Part shown: one piece after another, positions 7,877 to 16,124 of the stretch
How positions within the stretch are numbered: position 1 is the stretch's first letter
How the letters are laid out: each line of letters begins with the position of its first letter
Assembly (NCBI RefSeq): GCF_026410405.1
Contig: NZ_JAPMLN010000002.1
Span: forward strand, 162,944-226,943
DNA from: Marinicella gelatinilytica
Lineage (GTDB): Bacteria > Pseudomonadota > Gammaproteobacteria > Xanthomonadales > Marinicellaceae
Length of the DNA stretch: 64,000 bases
Direction of reading: 5' to 3'
Program-made: the position numbers and the translations under genes
Notes under the pieces: generated by a model
What the model was told of the DNA's origin: nothing
The model's database searches: none
What the model saw: only the letters and a program-made list of their open reading frames with translations

Positions 7877-8455
7877 TTACTTCAACAGAGCCGCAACTTG
7901 AGGTCTGGTCGCCTTGAGCTGGTCATAATCTAAGCGTAAGCCCATGGGTGCTAATGATTGACCCAGCATATCGTAAATCGGTTTCACCGCCTCAAATGGG
8001 CCAGCAACAGTATCGTGAGCTGTACTGCCGCTGTTATTTAAAAGCGATTTATCCGCTCCCCTATTGAGAAGTAATTTAACGATGTCCGGGCGACAAAAAA
8101 ACGCAGCGACATGCAAAGCCGTTGATCCGTCATTATTTTTGAAATCGATGTTGGCACCGGCATCAAGTAATAATGTGACAATTTCCGGCTGATTAAATAA
8201 AGCAGCACTGATTAATGGACTGGACCCCCCAAACGGGTCTTTCTGATTAATATGAGTGCCAGCCGAAATATGCTGCTTTATGGCATTAATATCCCCGGAA
8301 ATAACAGCTGTGTGGATATCAATGACTGGCGGTTTTGGTTTTTTTGAAGAATGATCACTCACATCGTCTTGACCACAGCCAGAAATGATCAAAATCATGG
8401 AAAACATGACTAAAGCCAATATACTTTTCATTTTAATTATTTGTTCTTTATTCAT
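7877..8455 (-). CDS. Ankyrin-repeat lipoprotein
   Basis: 192 residues from the ATG at 8455, chosen for the GGAAGGG ribosome site and because the protein then starts with a lipoprotein signal ('LIISGC', cysteine at about residue 27). After a Lys/Pro-rich linker there are three to four ankyrin repeats, recognisable in 'GGSSPLISAALFNQPEIVTL', 'GSTALHVAAFFCRPDIVKLL' and 'LLDAGANIDFKNND'. Ankyrin repeats bind proteins, so this is probably a membrane-tethered periplasmic binding partner. It leads the operon with the acyltransferase and has the GntR-type operator about 100 nt upstream. Confidence 0.8.
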   Translation of the reverse strand: MNKEQIIKMKSILALVMFSMILIISGCGQDDVSDHSSKKPKPPVIDIHTAVISGDINAIKQHISAGTHINQKDPFGGSSPLISAALFNQPEIVTLLLDAGANIDFKNNDGSTALHVAAFFCRPDIVKLLLNRGADKSLLNNSGSTAHDTVAGPFEAVKPIYDMLGQSLAPMGLRLDYDQLKATRPQVAALLK

Positions 8456-8552
8456 ATTCGTGCCCTTCCATCTATATGGGTTAATTGGAGTGGTATTGAT
8501 GTAGCCTGATTTATGGGTCATCAAAGTCCTCATCGGTTTTATTCTTTACATG

Positions 8553-8575
8553 CTGTATATATTTGGTATGCACAG
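8553..8575 (-). promoter_or_regulatory. Second copy of the GntR-type operator, ahead of the ankyrin operon
   Basis: Fits the same CTGT-nn-ATA-n5-TAT-nn-ACAG dyad as 6752-6774 and also shares the flanking AGTATA. The central 5 nt differ (TTTGG against ATAGA here read on the plus strand), while both arms are kept, as expected for a selected protein-binding site rather than a simple recent duplication. Confidence 0.7.
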
Positions 8576-8601
8576 TATATACACAATCATTTTATTGTCA
8601 A
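8574..8601 (-). promoter_or_regulatory. Sigma-70 promoter of the ankyrin-acyltransferase operon
   Basis: On the minus strand TTGACA (8601-8596), 16 nt, TATACT (8579-8574), a near-consensus promoter. The operator overlaps its -10 end exactly as at the GntR promoter. The untranslated leader would be about 110 nt. Confidence 0.7.
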
Positions 8602-8665
8602 GATAATTTCATAAGTAAAAATTATTAATTAGTCATTACAAAGGCAGAGATACATAATTTATAAC

Positions 8666-8693
8666 TGACGATTAACCGACTTTAGGCTATACT
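8666..8693 (+). promoter_or_regulatory. Probable promoter of the glutaredoxin-like gene
   Basis: TGACGA, 16 nt, TATACT (8688-8693), ending 27 nt before the ATG at 8721. The -10 matches consensus well; the -35 is weak. Confidence 0.4.
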
Positions 8694-8720
8694 TTTTAGC
8701 AAATCATCACATAACAACAC

Positions 8721-9197
8721 ATGACTAAATTACGCATTATTTTCTGTTTATTCGCTACACTTCTCACGGCACCATGGGTCCAGGCCGAGGTCTTTAAGTG
8801 GGTGGATGCCCAGGGCAATATACATTACAGCGATAAAAAGCCGGAGAATCAGCAGAGCGAGGAAATTAAAATAAAACCACATACGCCGGATTTATCGCAA
8901 CTGAATAACTCCGGCAATCAAATCAAAACAGTAGCCGATGGCAGTGACAAACCCTATAAAAAGAAACAAAAAGTCACCATGTATTCGGCGAGCTGGTGTG
9001 GCTATTGCAAAAAAGCCCGCGCTTATTTTCAAGATAACAAAATACGCTACGTTGAATACGATATTGAAAAAAATCTTAAGGCAAAACAGCGTTACGAGCA
9101 ATTAGGCGGAACCGGTGTACCCTTACTGGTGGCCAAGAGAAAGCAGATGCAGGGTTTTAGTAAACCGCGATTTGAACGCTGGTATAATGACTTATAA
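8721..9197 (+). CDS. Exported DUF4124-glutaredoxin fusion protein
   Basis: 158 residues. Sec signal peptide ending 'APWVQA' (about residue 22), then a short DUF4124 module 'VFKWVDAQGNIHYSDKKP' (24-41), a charged linker, and a C-terminal glutaredoxin/thioredoxin-like domain with the active-site pair 'SWCGYCKKA' (about 93-101) and the cis-Pro loop 'GTGVPLL'. The protein should be a periplasmic thiol-disulfide reductase. DUF4124 is a common periplasmic add-on in proteobacteria. It is divergent from the ankyrin operon and followed after 43 nt by a small lipoprotein gene. Confidence 0.85.
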   Translation: MTKLRIIFCLFATLLTAPWVQAEVFKWVDAQGNIHYSDKKPENQQSEEIKIKPHTPDLSQLNNSGNQIKTVADGSDKPYKKKQKVTMYSASWCGYCKKARAYFQDNKIRYVEYDIEKNLKAKQRYEQLGGTGVPLLVAKRKQMQGFSKPRFERWYNDL

Positions 9198-9240
9198 TGA
9201 AAGCTAAATTCTTTATACGCCACTTTTGAGGACAGAGAAA

Positions 9241-9456
9241 ATGCGCCAATTAATTGTCATATTGGTTTTAATTACGTGGCTTTACTCCTGTGGTGAAACA
9301 CCTTCAGATTCAGAAATGAACAACGCCAGATCCGATAATAAAGAACATATGCTCAGCGACCAGGAGAAGATAATTCAAAAAGCCAAAGACCCGGAAAAAT
9401 TAATTCATGAAGCCGATGAAAAACGACGTCAAGCGCTGGAAGACCAAGGCGGTTAA
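9241..9456 (+). CDS. Small lipoprotein
   Basis: 71 residues from the ATG at 9241, which has GAGG at 9-13 nt upstream; a TTG 15 nt earlier is the alternative. The N-terminus is a lipoprotein signal with 'WLYSC' as lipobox. The mature part is short, charged and predicted helical ('SDQEKIIQKAKDPEKLIHEA'), ending 'DQGG'. No family recognised. The last 135 nt have a duplicate remnant at 4565-4699. It could be co-transcribed with the glutaredoxin-like gene. Confidence 0.7.
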   Translation: MRQLIVILVLITWLYSCGETPSDSEMNNARSDNKEHMLSDQEKIIQKAKDPEKLIHEADEKRRQALEDQGG

Positions 9457-9624
9457 TTAGATTTTTTATTGAGCGTTTGTTTTATGAAAAAATCAAACCC
9501 CGACTTCTTTTTGATATGATAAATAAGTCCTGATAAGACATGTTTTTTCACTAAGAATGTTAAAAAGCTGTTATTTTATCTGTGGTCTTTTATAATCAAT
9601 GGGTTTTAAATTTCATGTGTGCTT

Positions 9625-10950
9625 ATGGATGCCATTCCTTCTGTTGGATTTTCTGTGGAATCAATGTTGCGCGGCCTGTTGGGCTTGCTGACTTTGATTG
9701 TCATTGCTTATGCCTTTTCCAGTAATCGCAAAGCCATCAACTGGAAGGTGGTGGGCATTGGCTTAGGCATTCAGATGTTGCTGGCCATCGGGGTATTATT
9801 TGTGCCTTTTGTACAGGCCATCTTTGAAGGCATCGGAAGTTTCTTTGTCCATATTATGGAGTTTACAAAAGCCGGGACGGCATTTTTATTCCGCTCTTTC
9901 GGAACCGGCGAGATTGAATCACCGTTGATTAACTTTGCGGTGATGATATTACCCACCATTATTTTCTTTTCCGCCCTGACCTCAGTGCTATTCTATTTAG
10001 GGATTATTCAAAAAATTGTAAAAGGCCTGGCTTGGTTATTGACCAAAGCCCTGAAGATATCTGGCGCTGAAAGTTTATCAGTGGCCGGCAATATCTTCTT
10101 AGGTCAGACTGAATCACCTTTAATGATTAAAAAATACCTGGAGAAAATGAACCGCTCTGAAATTCTTTTGGTGATGATTGGCGGCATGGCGACTGTCGCC
10201 GGCGGCGTCTTAGCGGCTTATGTGGGGTTTTTAGGTGGTGAAGATAAGGCCCAACAGATTTTTTACGCGAAGCATTTATTAGCGGCTTCAGTGATGGCGG
10301 CTCCAGGCGCGATTGTGATTGCAAAAATGCTGTATCCACAAACGGAAGAAATTAACTCTAATGTCGAAATTTCCCATGAATCGGTGGGTTCTAATTTTAT
10401 TGATGCCTTATCCAACGGTACCACGGAAGGCGTTAATTTAGCCATTAATGTAGGCGCCATGTTATTGGTGTTCTTTGCTTTTCTAGCCATGATGAACTTT
10501 GGTCTGGCTGCAATTGGCGATTGGCTTTCAATTAATAGTTGGATTGCTGCTAATACCGCTTATGAAAACTTGTCCATGGAATTTTTATTGGGTTATCTGT
10601 TTTCACCCTTGATGTGGCTGATTGGTGTCGCGGTTGAAGACATCACTTTATTGGGACAATTACTGGGGGTCAAACTTATCGCCTCTGAGTTTGTCGGCTA
10701 TGAGCAACTGGCCCGTTTAAAAGACGCCACCACCGGGTTGACCTTAACCTATGACAAATCCATTCTAATGGCCACTTATATGCTTTGTGGGTTTGCTAAC
10801 TTTGCGTCCATTGGCATTCAAGTGGGGGGTATAGGCTCTTTAGCACCCGGTCAGCGTAAAACCCTTTCAAGTTTTGGCATTAAAGCCCTGATTGGCGGCA
10901 CCCTGGCTTCGTTACTATCGGCCACTATGGCAGGCATGTTGGTGGGCTAA
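9625..10950 (+). CDS. CNT-family nucleoside transporter (NupC-like)
   Basis: 441 residues from the ATG at 9625; a GTG 6 nt earlier is equally in frame and no ribosome site decides. The protein is highly hydrophobic, with the concentrative nucleoside transporter signatures 'GQTESPLMIKKYL' (about 160) and 'GVNLAINVGAMLLVF' (about 270), and 'GFANFASIGIQVGGIGSLAP' near the C-terminus. It should import nucleosides with H+ or Na+ across the inner membrane. It stands alone between spacers of about 170 and 75 nt. Confidence 0.88.
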   Translation: MDAIPSVGFSVESMLRGLLGLLTLIVIAYAFSSNRKAINWKVVGIGLGIQMLLAIGVLFVPFVQAIFEGIGSFFVHIMEFTKAGTAFLFRSFGTGEIESPLINFAVMILPTIIFFSALTSVLFYLGIIQKIVKGLAWLLTKALKISGAESLSVAGNIFLGQTESPLMIKKYLEKMNRSEILLVMIGGMATVAGGVLAAYVGFLGGEDKAQQIFYAKHLLAASVMAAPGAIVIAKMLYPQTEEINSNVEISHESVGSNFIDALSNGTTEGVNLAINVGAMLLVFFAFLAMMNFGLAAIGDWLSINSWIAANTAYENLSMEFLLGYLFSPLMWLIGVAVEDITLLGQLLGVKLIASEFVGYEQLARLKDATTGLTLTYDKSILMATYMLCGFANFASIGIQVGGIGSLAPGQRKTLSSFGIKALIGGTLASLLSATMAGMLVG

Positions 10951-11027
10951 TCAAAAGCCGATCAAAGGAAAATAACTGAGACACTTGATTTTTTAGCTTT
11001 TCTGGTTTTTAATGACATAAACCACTT

Positions 11028-11639
11028 GTGGAGATGCTTATTAACCAGCTTAGCTTCGGGGCGCATCAAACCCTCAGAACTGATGCTTCGGGGATGCCAC
11101 TTGAATGGCTGAATGCCACGCAAGTTGCTAAATTAATGGCTTTAGACATGGTGCAATACGCTTACGGCACCATTGTTCATCATCTCCACGGCGGCATCAA
11201 TGCCCGCACCGGCATCCAAAGCGAATTCAAAATCCCCGCCATCATTGGCACCAAAGGTTATAACAACCACCTGCATAAACAACTGGCTCATTATGTGCCA
11301 CCGCTCAATAACCAGACCTTATTCAAGCGCGACCAGAATATGTGTTTATATTGTGGTGACGTGTTTGCCAAATTTTTACTATCGCGCGATCATGTCACAC
11401 CGCTTTCACAAGGTGGAAAAGATACCTGGCGGAATGTGGTAACGTCTTGCAAACGCTGCAACAATCACAAAGCTGATCGAACCCCTTTACAAGCCAATAT
11501 GCGTCTCATCGCGATTCCATTTGCGCCCAACTATGCCGAATATATATTTTTACAGAATAAAAATATTATTGCCGATCAAATGGTTTACCTGATGAACCAT
11601 TTTCCAAAAAAGTCGCCTTTTAGAAAATTTAAAGCCTAA
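11028..11639 (+). CDS. HNH endonuclease domain protein
   Basis: 203 residues from a GTG (an ATG 6 nt in is the alternative). The C-terminal half holds an HNH nuclease with its two zinc pairs: 'MCLYCGD' (about 104-110), 'LSRDHVTPLSQGGKDTWRNV' (about 116-135, catalytic His in DHV) and 'SCKRCNNHKADR' (about 138-149). The N-terminal 90 residues include 'GIQSEFKIPAII', typical of stand-alone bacterial HNH proteins often found near housekeeping genes. No methyltransferase or mobile element is adjacent, so a restriction or homing role is not supported. Confidence 0.82.
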   Translation: MEMLINQLSFGAHQTLRTDASGMPLEWLNATQVAKLMALDMVQYAYGTIVHHLHGGINARTGIQSEFKIPAIIGTKGYNNHLHKQLAHYVPPLNNQTLFKRDQNMCLYCGDVFAKFLLSRDHVTPLSQGGKDTWRNVVTSCKRCNNHKADRTPLQANMRLIAIPFAPNYAEYIFLQNKNIIADQMVYLMNHFPKKSPFRKFKA

Positions 11640-11989
11640 GATTTTTAGGAATTTGGCAACCGCAAGGGGTGCGGCTACAAGATGACTTGATAAAATCAAA
11701 TCGGTTAAAAGCATCTACATTATCCAGCTTGGGAACGAGGAAAGAGCAGATAAAGTCCACTCTTGAGAAGGGGAGTCAGGGGTGTGTAAGCCATTGTTCA
11801 AGCGTTTGAACTGACACTAATCGGCAAAGTTTACAATCACAGATTCGACGATGAAAGACTGCCCATTAGAGATGTCATTGTCGGGCTCCGACCCGAGAAT
11901 ATCAGCGAACCAAGTAATGCCTGTCATTTTTAGAGATACTCGGGTCAAGCCAGAGTATGACACGTGTGCGGAGGCGGTAGCATTCCAAA

Positions 11990-12051
11990 TTCAATGGCCA
12001 TGAATGCACAATTTGTGCGTGATTGGTCTTAAAGTTCAAGCCCAACGCAGA
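11990..12051 (+). repeat. 62-nt direct repeat, copy 1
   Basis: Begins TTCAATGGCCATGA and ends CCAACGCAGA; differs from the copy at 12188-12249 at seven positions without gaps. Several of the changes are in the first half, around a GCACAA/TTGTGC dyad that is kept in both copies. Confidence 0.85.
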
Positions 12052-12147
12052 GATTATTTCGTGCGTCCTGCACTCAACCCTTCGGGCCGCACTCCGTGCG
12101 TTCAAAAGTGCCATCCTGCACTTTTAGTCCCGCTCACACCTAATCTC

Positions 12148-12272
12148 CTTAGCCAATCTGAGCGTGAAGGTCAAGGCGGGCTTGGGCTTCAATGGCCATG
12201 AGCGCACAAGTTGTGCGTGATTGGTCTTGAAGTCGAAGTCCAACGCAGAAGTTCACGCTCAGATTGGTTAAG
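12148..12272. repeat. Inverted repeat enclosing a direct-repeat copy
   Basis: CTTAGCCAATCTGAGCGTGAA at 12148-12168 is the reverse complement of 12252-12272 except for one base (20 of 21). The right arm overlaps the last codons of the response regulator gene (stop at 12268-12270). The 125-nt unit could be a miniature element, or a very large hairpin ending the minus-strand operon. Confidence 0.7.
12188..12249 (+). repeat. 62-nt direct repeat, copy 2
   Basis: Same orientation as 11990-12051, 198 nt later. This copy lies between the arms of the inverted repeat 12148-12272, whereas no second set of arms flanks copy 1 completely. Confidence 0.85.
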
Positions 12273-13491
12273 GTTCGATGCCGAGTTTTTTGATTTTATA
12301 CCGCAGGGCTCTAAAGCTTATGCCCAGCAATTCTGCCGCCTTGGTCTTATTATTATTGGTTTTCGCTAACGCGTTATTAATTTCTCGGATTTCGATGTCT
12401 TCGATGTATTTTTCTAAATTACGACTACCATCGAGATGGGGCTTGAAGCCGGTATTCTCCAGCTCAATATCTTTTTCACGAATCAAATGATTTTCACAAT
12501 TTATGGCAGCTTTCGACAGGATTAAGTCCAGCTCTTTTAAGTTACCCGGAAAACTGTAATTACGCAATTTGGTCAATGCCGTGGGATGTATTTTACAAGG
12601 TACTTTTTGCCATTTTTCGGCCAGGGTTTCCAATCGAGACTCACAGATTGCTGCCAATTGGTTATTAAGCGTGGTTAATGGTCTGGTTTCTATCTCACCC
12701 ACCACCAAATGACGCAATAACGTCTTTTTTATGCCTAATGAGTTTTTAAACTCTTCCGGTGACCAGTTACTGGTGACGAAAATTTGGGGTTCTTGATCTA
12801 AGGTTTTAAGTTGCTTAAGTAATTGAGCCTGTTTTTCAGTACTCAGTGCTTCCATATTGGCATACACCCAGGTTCCACCGGCATCAGGAATCAATTGGGC
12901 CTCATCATTATTACAATCTATAAAAGTGATGGCAGAATCATGATGACGACTGTTTTTATGAATCAAAACCGCAAGTTCTTCCTTCCAACTGCCTAATTGC
13001 CCATAAATAATGGTCGGCACACCACTTTCGGCATATTTTAAAATGGACTTATTGAGTTCATTAAAATATGGCACATCAGCATCCAGTAAATGCTGTTGTT
13101 GGTCATTTTTTTGAGGCTGATTAATCTGTAAGCCGGCAATCACCAAATTGCGCAATGTTTCGAGACTGATGGGTTTCGTGATGAAATCATAAGCACCACG
13201 TTTTAAGGTATCCACAGCATGGTTAATGGTGCCAAAAGCGGTGATTACCGCAATCGGCATTTGTGGATAATTTTCTTGAACATAACCAACTAAATCACTA
13301 CCCAAACCATCAGGCAATTTAAAGTCGGTTAAACATAAATGAAAGCTGTATTTTGACAGCTGGTACTTAGCGGCACCGAGACTTTCGGCTTTATAGACAC
13401 TAAATCCCATACGGGTCAGTGAGATATCCAACAATTGTAATATATCCGGCTCATCATCGACCACTAAAATTCTTTTCTTATCTGTACTCAT
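12268..13491 (-). CDS. NtrC-type response regulator with degenerate AAA+ domain
   Basis: 407 residues. Receiver domain 1-120 with acidic pocket 'VVDDEPD', phospho-acceptor Asp in 'LTDFKLPDG' and 'TKPIS' Lys. A Fis-type helix-turn-helix sits at the C-terminus ('NNKTKAAELLGISFRALRYK', about 380-400). The middle aligns with the NtrC AAA+ domain in outline ('TIIYGQLGSWKEELAVLIH', 'SFPGNLKEL') but the Walker A glycines are lost, the GAFTGA loop that contacts sigma-54 is absent, and Walker B is unrecognisable. It should bind DNA under phospho-control without ATP-driven sigma-54 activation. Last gene of the tyrR operon; overlaps the exonuclease gene by 4 nt. No cognate kinase nearby. Confidence 0.82.
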   Translation of the reverse strand: MSTDKKRILVVDDEPDILQLLDISLTRMGFSVYKAESLGAAKYQLSKYSFHLCLTDFKLPDGLGSDLVGYVQENYPQMPIAVITAFGTINHAVDTLKRGAYDFITKPISLETLRNLVIAGLQINQPQKNDQQQHLLDADVPYFNELNKSILKYAESGVPTIIYGQLGSWKEELAVLIHKNSRHHDSAITFIDCNNDEAQLIPDAGGTWVYANMEALSTEKQAQLLKQLKTLDQEPQIFVTSNWSPEEFKNSLGIKKTLLRHLVVGEIETRPLTTLNNQLAAICESRLETLAEKWQKVPCKIHPTALTKLRNYSFPGNLKELDLILSKAAINCENHLIREKDIELENTGFKPHLDGSRNLEKYIEDIEIREINNALAKTNNNKTKAAELLGISFRALRYKIKKLGIEP

Positions 13492-14396
13492 AACGAAGCT
13501 GCCGTAAACAATTCTCGGCGTAAGAATGGTCCAAAATTCATATCATCTATAAACGCTTGCATCGCTCCCTCATCAACATTTTGTGATTTTATTATAGCAT
13601 TATTGGATAAAGGTACATCAAGCACTATTTGCGCCAGAAGTTTTGAAATACGTGCCAATTCTTGATGCTCTTTGATTTTTTGCATGCATGATTTAGCACC
13701 ACGAATCGCTAAAAATTCTATTTGTCGATAGTCATTAAGAATGTGCTCTAAATCCTCAAAATGATGTAATAACTGTTGGGCCGTTTTCGTACCAACACCT
13801 TTGACGCCGGGAATGTTGTCTGCCTGATCACCTGCTAATGCCAGAAAATCAATAATCTGTTCAGGTCTGACGCCAAATTTATCGGTAATGGCATCATAGC
13901 TCAGCGGTTTAGATTTACCGTAATCCCACCACCAATCGCCGGGACGAATGAGTTGGGCTAAATCCTTATCTGCACTGACCACACACACATTATGGCCGGC
14001 GTCACTGTGTCGTTTATATAAACTACCAATGAGATCATCGGCTTCATAATGGCGGTCTTTAAAGGTGGCTATCCCCAATAACTCTGCGACTTGTTGGCAA
14101 TAAGCAAATTGGCGCTTGAGCTCAACCGGAGCCGGTTCTCGGTTGGCCTTATAGGGTGGGTAAATTTCATTGCGAAAAGAACTCGCCAAAGACTCATCAA
14201 AGGCCACCGCTATGTGTCTTGGACTGGTTTGTTTTAAGAATCGAATGAGAAACCGGGCAAAGCCATAGACCGCATGGACTTCTTCGTTACGTTGGGTAAA
14301 CCACTCAGGTTTCAACGCATAATAACTGCGAAACACAAAGACACTGGCATCAATGAGAAAAACCGGTTTGTCTTGTGTTTCGCTGTTTGTTTGCAT
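13488..14396 (-). CDS. 5'-3' exonuclease / flap endonuclease family (Pol I N-domain-like)
   Basis: 302 residues. The conserved acidic metal sites are present: 'FLIDASVFVFRSYY' at the N-terminus, 'VAFDESLASSFRNE' (about 85), 'YEADDLIGSLY' (about 118), 'VVSADKDLAQLI' (about 140), and the H3TH DNA-binding region 'GDQADNIPGVKGVGTKTAQ' (about 190-208). This is the stand-alone form of the nuclease domain of DNA polymerase I, like T5 exonuclease or ExoIX, so it likely removes flaps or RNA primers. It is 5 nt after the sulfurylase/APS kinase gene and overlaps the response regulator gene, so it is mid-operon. Confidence 0.87.
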   Translation of the reverse strand: MQTNSETQDKPVFLIDASVFVFRSYYALKPEWFTQRNEEVHAVYGFARFLIRFLKQTSPRHIAVAFDESLASSFRNEIYPPYKANREPAPVELKRQFAYCQQVAELLGIATFKDRHYEADDLIGSLYKRHSDAGHNVCVVSADKDLAQLIRPGDWWWDYGKSKPLSYDAITDKFGVRPEQIIDFLALAGDQADNIPGVKGVGTKTAQQLLHHFEDLEHILNDYRQIEFLAIRGAKSCMQKIKEHQELARISKLLAQIVLDVPLSNNAIIKSQNVDEGAMQAFIDDMNFGPFLRRELFTAASL

Positions 14397-14401
14397 GGTT
14401 T

Positions 14402-16114
14402 TTAACCTATAAGACCCATCGCTTCGAGTTTCAGGACAATTTGTTGGGTGGCCTGATCGGGTGAATATTTCATGGTATCAATATCCAACTCAGGATTTTC
14501 AGGGGCTTCATAAGGGTCACTGATGCCGGTGAATTCCTTGATTAAACCTTGACGGGCTTTGGCGTACAAACCTTTGCGGTCGCGTTTTTCACACTCCTCT
14601 AAGGGTGTTGATACATGCACCTCTAAAAAGCCACCAGTGGGTTCAATCATATCACGCACTTCGGCACGGGTTTGTGCATAAGGTGCAATCGGCGCACAAA
14701 TGGCAACACCACCATTCTTGGTGATTTCACTGGCCACAAAACCAATGCGTAAAACGTTAATATTACGGTGGTCTTTTGAGAAGCCCAATTCACTGGAAAG
14801 ATTTTTACGGACAATGTCACCATCCAATAAAGTCACCGGGCGGTTAATCATTTCCATCAATTTAATGCGCAAGGCATTGGCGATGGTGGACTTTCCGGAA
14901 CCGGATAAGCCGGTGAAAAACACGGTAAAACCCTGTCGGTTACGGGGTGGATAGCTTTTACGCAGTTCTTCCACCACTTCAGGATAAGAAAACCACTCAG
15001 GAATATCCAAACCCTCCCGTAAGCGACGGCGCAATTCAGTGCCGGAAATCATCAAAGTTTTTTCATTTTCCTGAACCTCAGACATGGGTATGTATTGTGC
15101 TTTGTCTTGAGAAAACACCATCATCTCAAACTCAACCATTTCAATGCCCAACTCTTCCTGGTGTTTTTGTAACAATTCCTGAGCTTCATAAGGGCCATAA
15201 AATGGCTGACCCTGGCTGTCTTCACCCGGACCTGCATGATCTCGGCCAACAATAAAGTGACTGCAACCATAATTCTTACGAATAATGGCATGCCAAAGTG
15301 CTTCACGCGGACCGCCCATGCGCATTGCTAAGGGCAACAAAGACAAGGTTGTGGTGCGCTCCGGAAAACGCTCTAATAACTGCTCATAACAACGCACCCG
15401 GGTAAAGTGATCAATGTCACCGGGTTTGGTCATGCCGACCACCGGCTGAATCAGCAGGTTGGCCTCGGCCCGTTGTGCCGCGCGAAAAGTAAGTTCCTGA
15501 TGGGCGCGGTGCATTGGGTTTCTGGTTTGAAAAGCCACCACTCGGCCCCAGCCCAGTTTATTAAATTTCTTGCGAATTTCAGCCGGCGTATGGCGGTGTT
15601 GTTGGTAATCATAATGGGTCGGCAACTGTAAACCCAGAATCTCGCCGCCTAAATAAAAATCACCGGCCTGATTAAACAGATAACTGACCGCCGGATGTTT
15701 TTCATCGGTGGTGGCAAACACCGCTTGCGCTTCGGCTTGTTTGTCCGGCTGCCAGGCATCTGCTACATTTAAAATCGCCAACACCACACCTTCTTCGTCA
15801 CGCAAAGCCAATTGACCGGCTTTGACAGCAGCTTCCATGGTGGCTTTATCGACATCCAAAGTGATTGGCATCGGCCACAAATCACCATGTTCAAGTCGCA
15901 TATCTTTTAGTACAGAATGGTAGTCTGCTTTAGACATAAAACCACGTAACGGAGAGAAGGCACCGTTCAGTAACAATTCTAAGTCGCAGATTTGACGCGG
16001 TGTTAAATTCCAGTCAGGTAGTTGATTGGCGATGGCTTGCCGTTTGGCTTGCTCTTCATCTGAGGCGGGTAGCAGGTTTACTAGCTCACCACCGTGTGGT
16101 TGGTTAATTGACAT
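14402..16114 (-). CDS. Bifunctional sulfate adenylyltransferase / adenylylsulfate kinase
   Basis: 570 residues. Residues about 1-385 are a Sat-type ATP sulfurylase with 'QTRNPMHRAHQEL' (HxxH nucleotide site) and 'VGRDHAGPGEDSQG'. Residues about 395-570 are an APS kinase with P-loop 'GLSGSGKST' and 'DGDIVRKNLS'. The protein makes APS from sulfate and ATP and then PAPS in one chain. It is the single-chain type, unrelated to CysDN. The first gene of the operon, tyrR, ends 10 nt upstream. No PAPS reductase or sulfite reductase gene is seen, so whether the PAPS serves assimilation or sulfotransferases is open. Confidence 0.93.
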   Translation of the reverse strand: MSINQPHGGELVNLLPASDEEQAKRQAIANQLPDWNLTPRQICDLELLLNGAFSPLRGFMSKADYHSVLKDMRLEHGDLWPMPITLDVDKATMEAAVKAGQLALRDEEGVVLAILNVADAWQPDKQAEAQAVFATTDEKHPAVSYLFNQAGDFYLGGEILGLQLPTHYDYQQHRHTPAEIRKKFNKLGWGRVVAFQTRNPMHRAHQELTFRAAQRAEANLLIQPVVGMTKPGDIDHFTRVRCYEQLLERFPERTTTLSLLPLAMRMGGPREALWHAIIRKNYGCSHFIVGRDHAGPGEDSQGQPFYGPYEAQELLQKHQEELGIEMVEFEMMVFSQDKAQYIPMSEVQENEKTLMISGTELRRRLREGLDIPEWFSYPEVVEELRKSYPPRNRQGFTVFFTGLSGSGKSTIANALRIKLMEMINRPVTLLDGDIVRKNLSSELGFSKDHRNINVLRIGFVASEITKNGGVAICAPIAPYAQTRAEVRDMIEPTGGFLEVHVSTPLEECEKRDRKGLYAKARQGLIKEFTGISDPYEAPENPELDIDTMKYSPDQATQQIVLKLEAMGLIG

Positions 16115-16124
16115 AATTTTTGTC

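Larger units (their letters stand above)
11640..12267. other. Repeat-bearing spacer
   Basis: About 630 nt with no convincing gene; open frames here are short, on both strands, and lack ribosome sites. It contains a pair of 62-nt direct repeats (11990-12051 and 12188-12249) and an inverted repeat (12148-12168 with 12252-12272). It also holds the small dyad CCGCA/TGCGG just after the HNH gene. The base composition is more GC-rich than the flanks in 11880-12260. It could be a degenerate element or non-coding structure. Confidence 0.5.

Noticed and set aside
4565..9456. Composite transposon bounded by the duplicated lipoprotein sequence
   Set aside because: The repeats are coding-gene fragments in direct orientation with no terminal inverted repeats and no transposase between them.
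11902..12201. Small genes in the spacer on either strand
   Set aside because: Short open frames without ribosome sites that run through the repeats; codon use unlike the neighbours.
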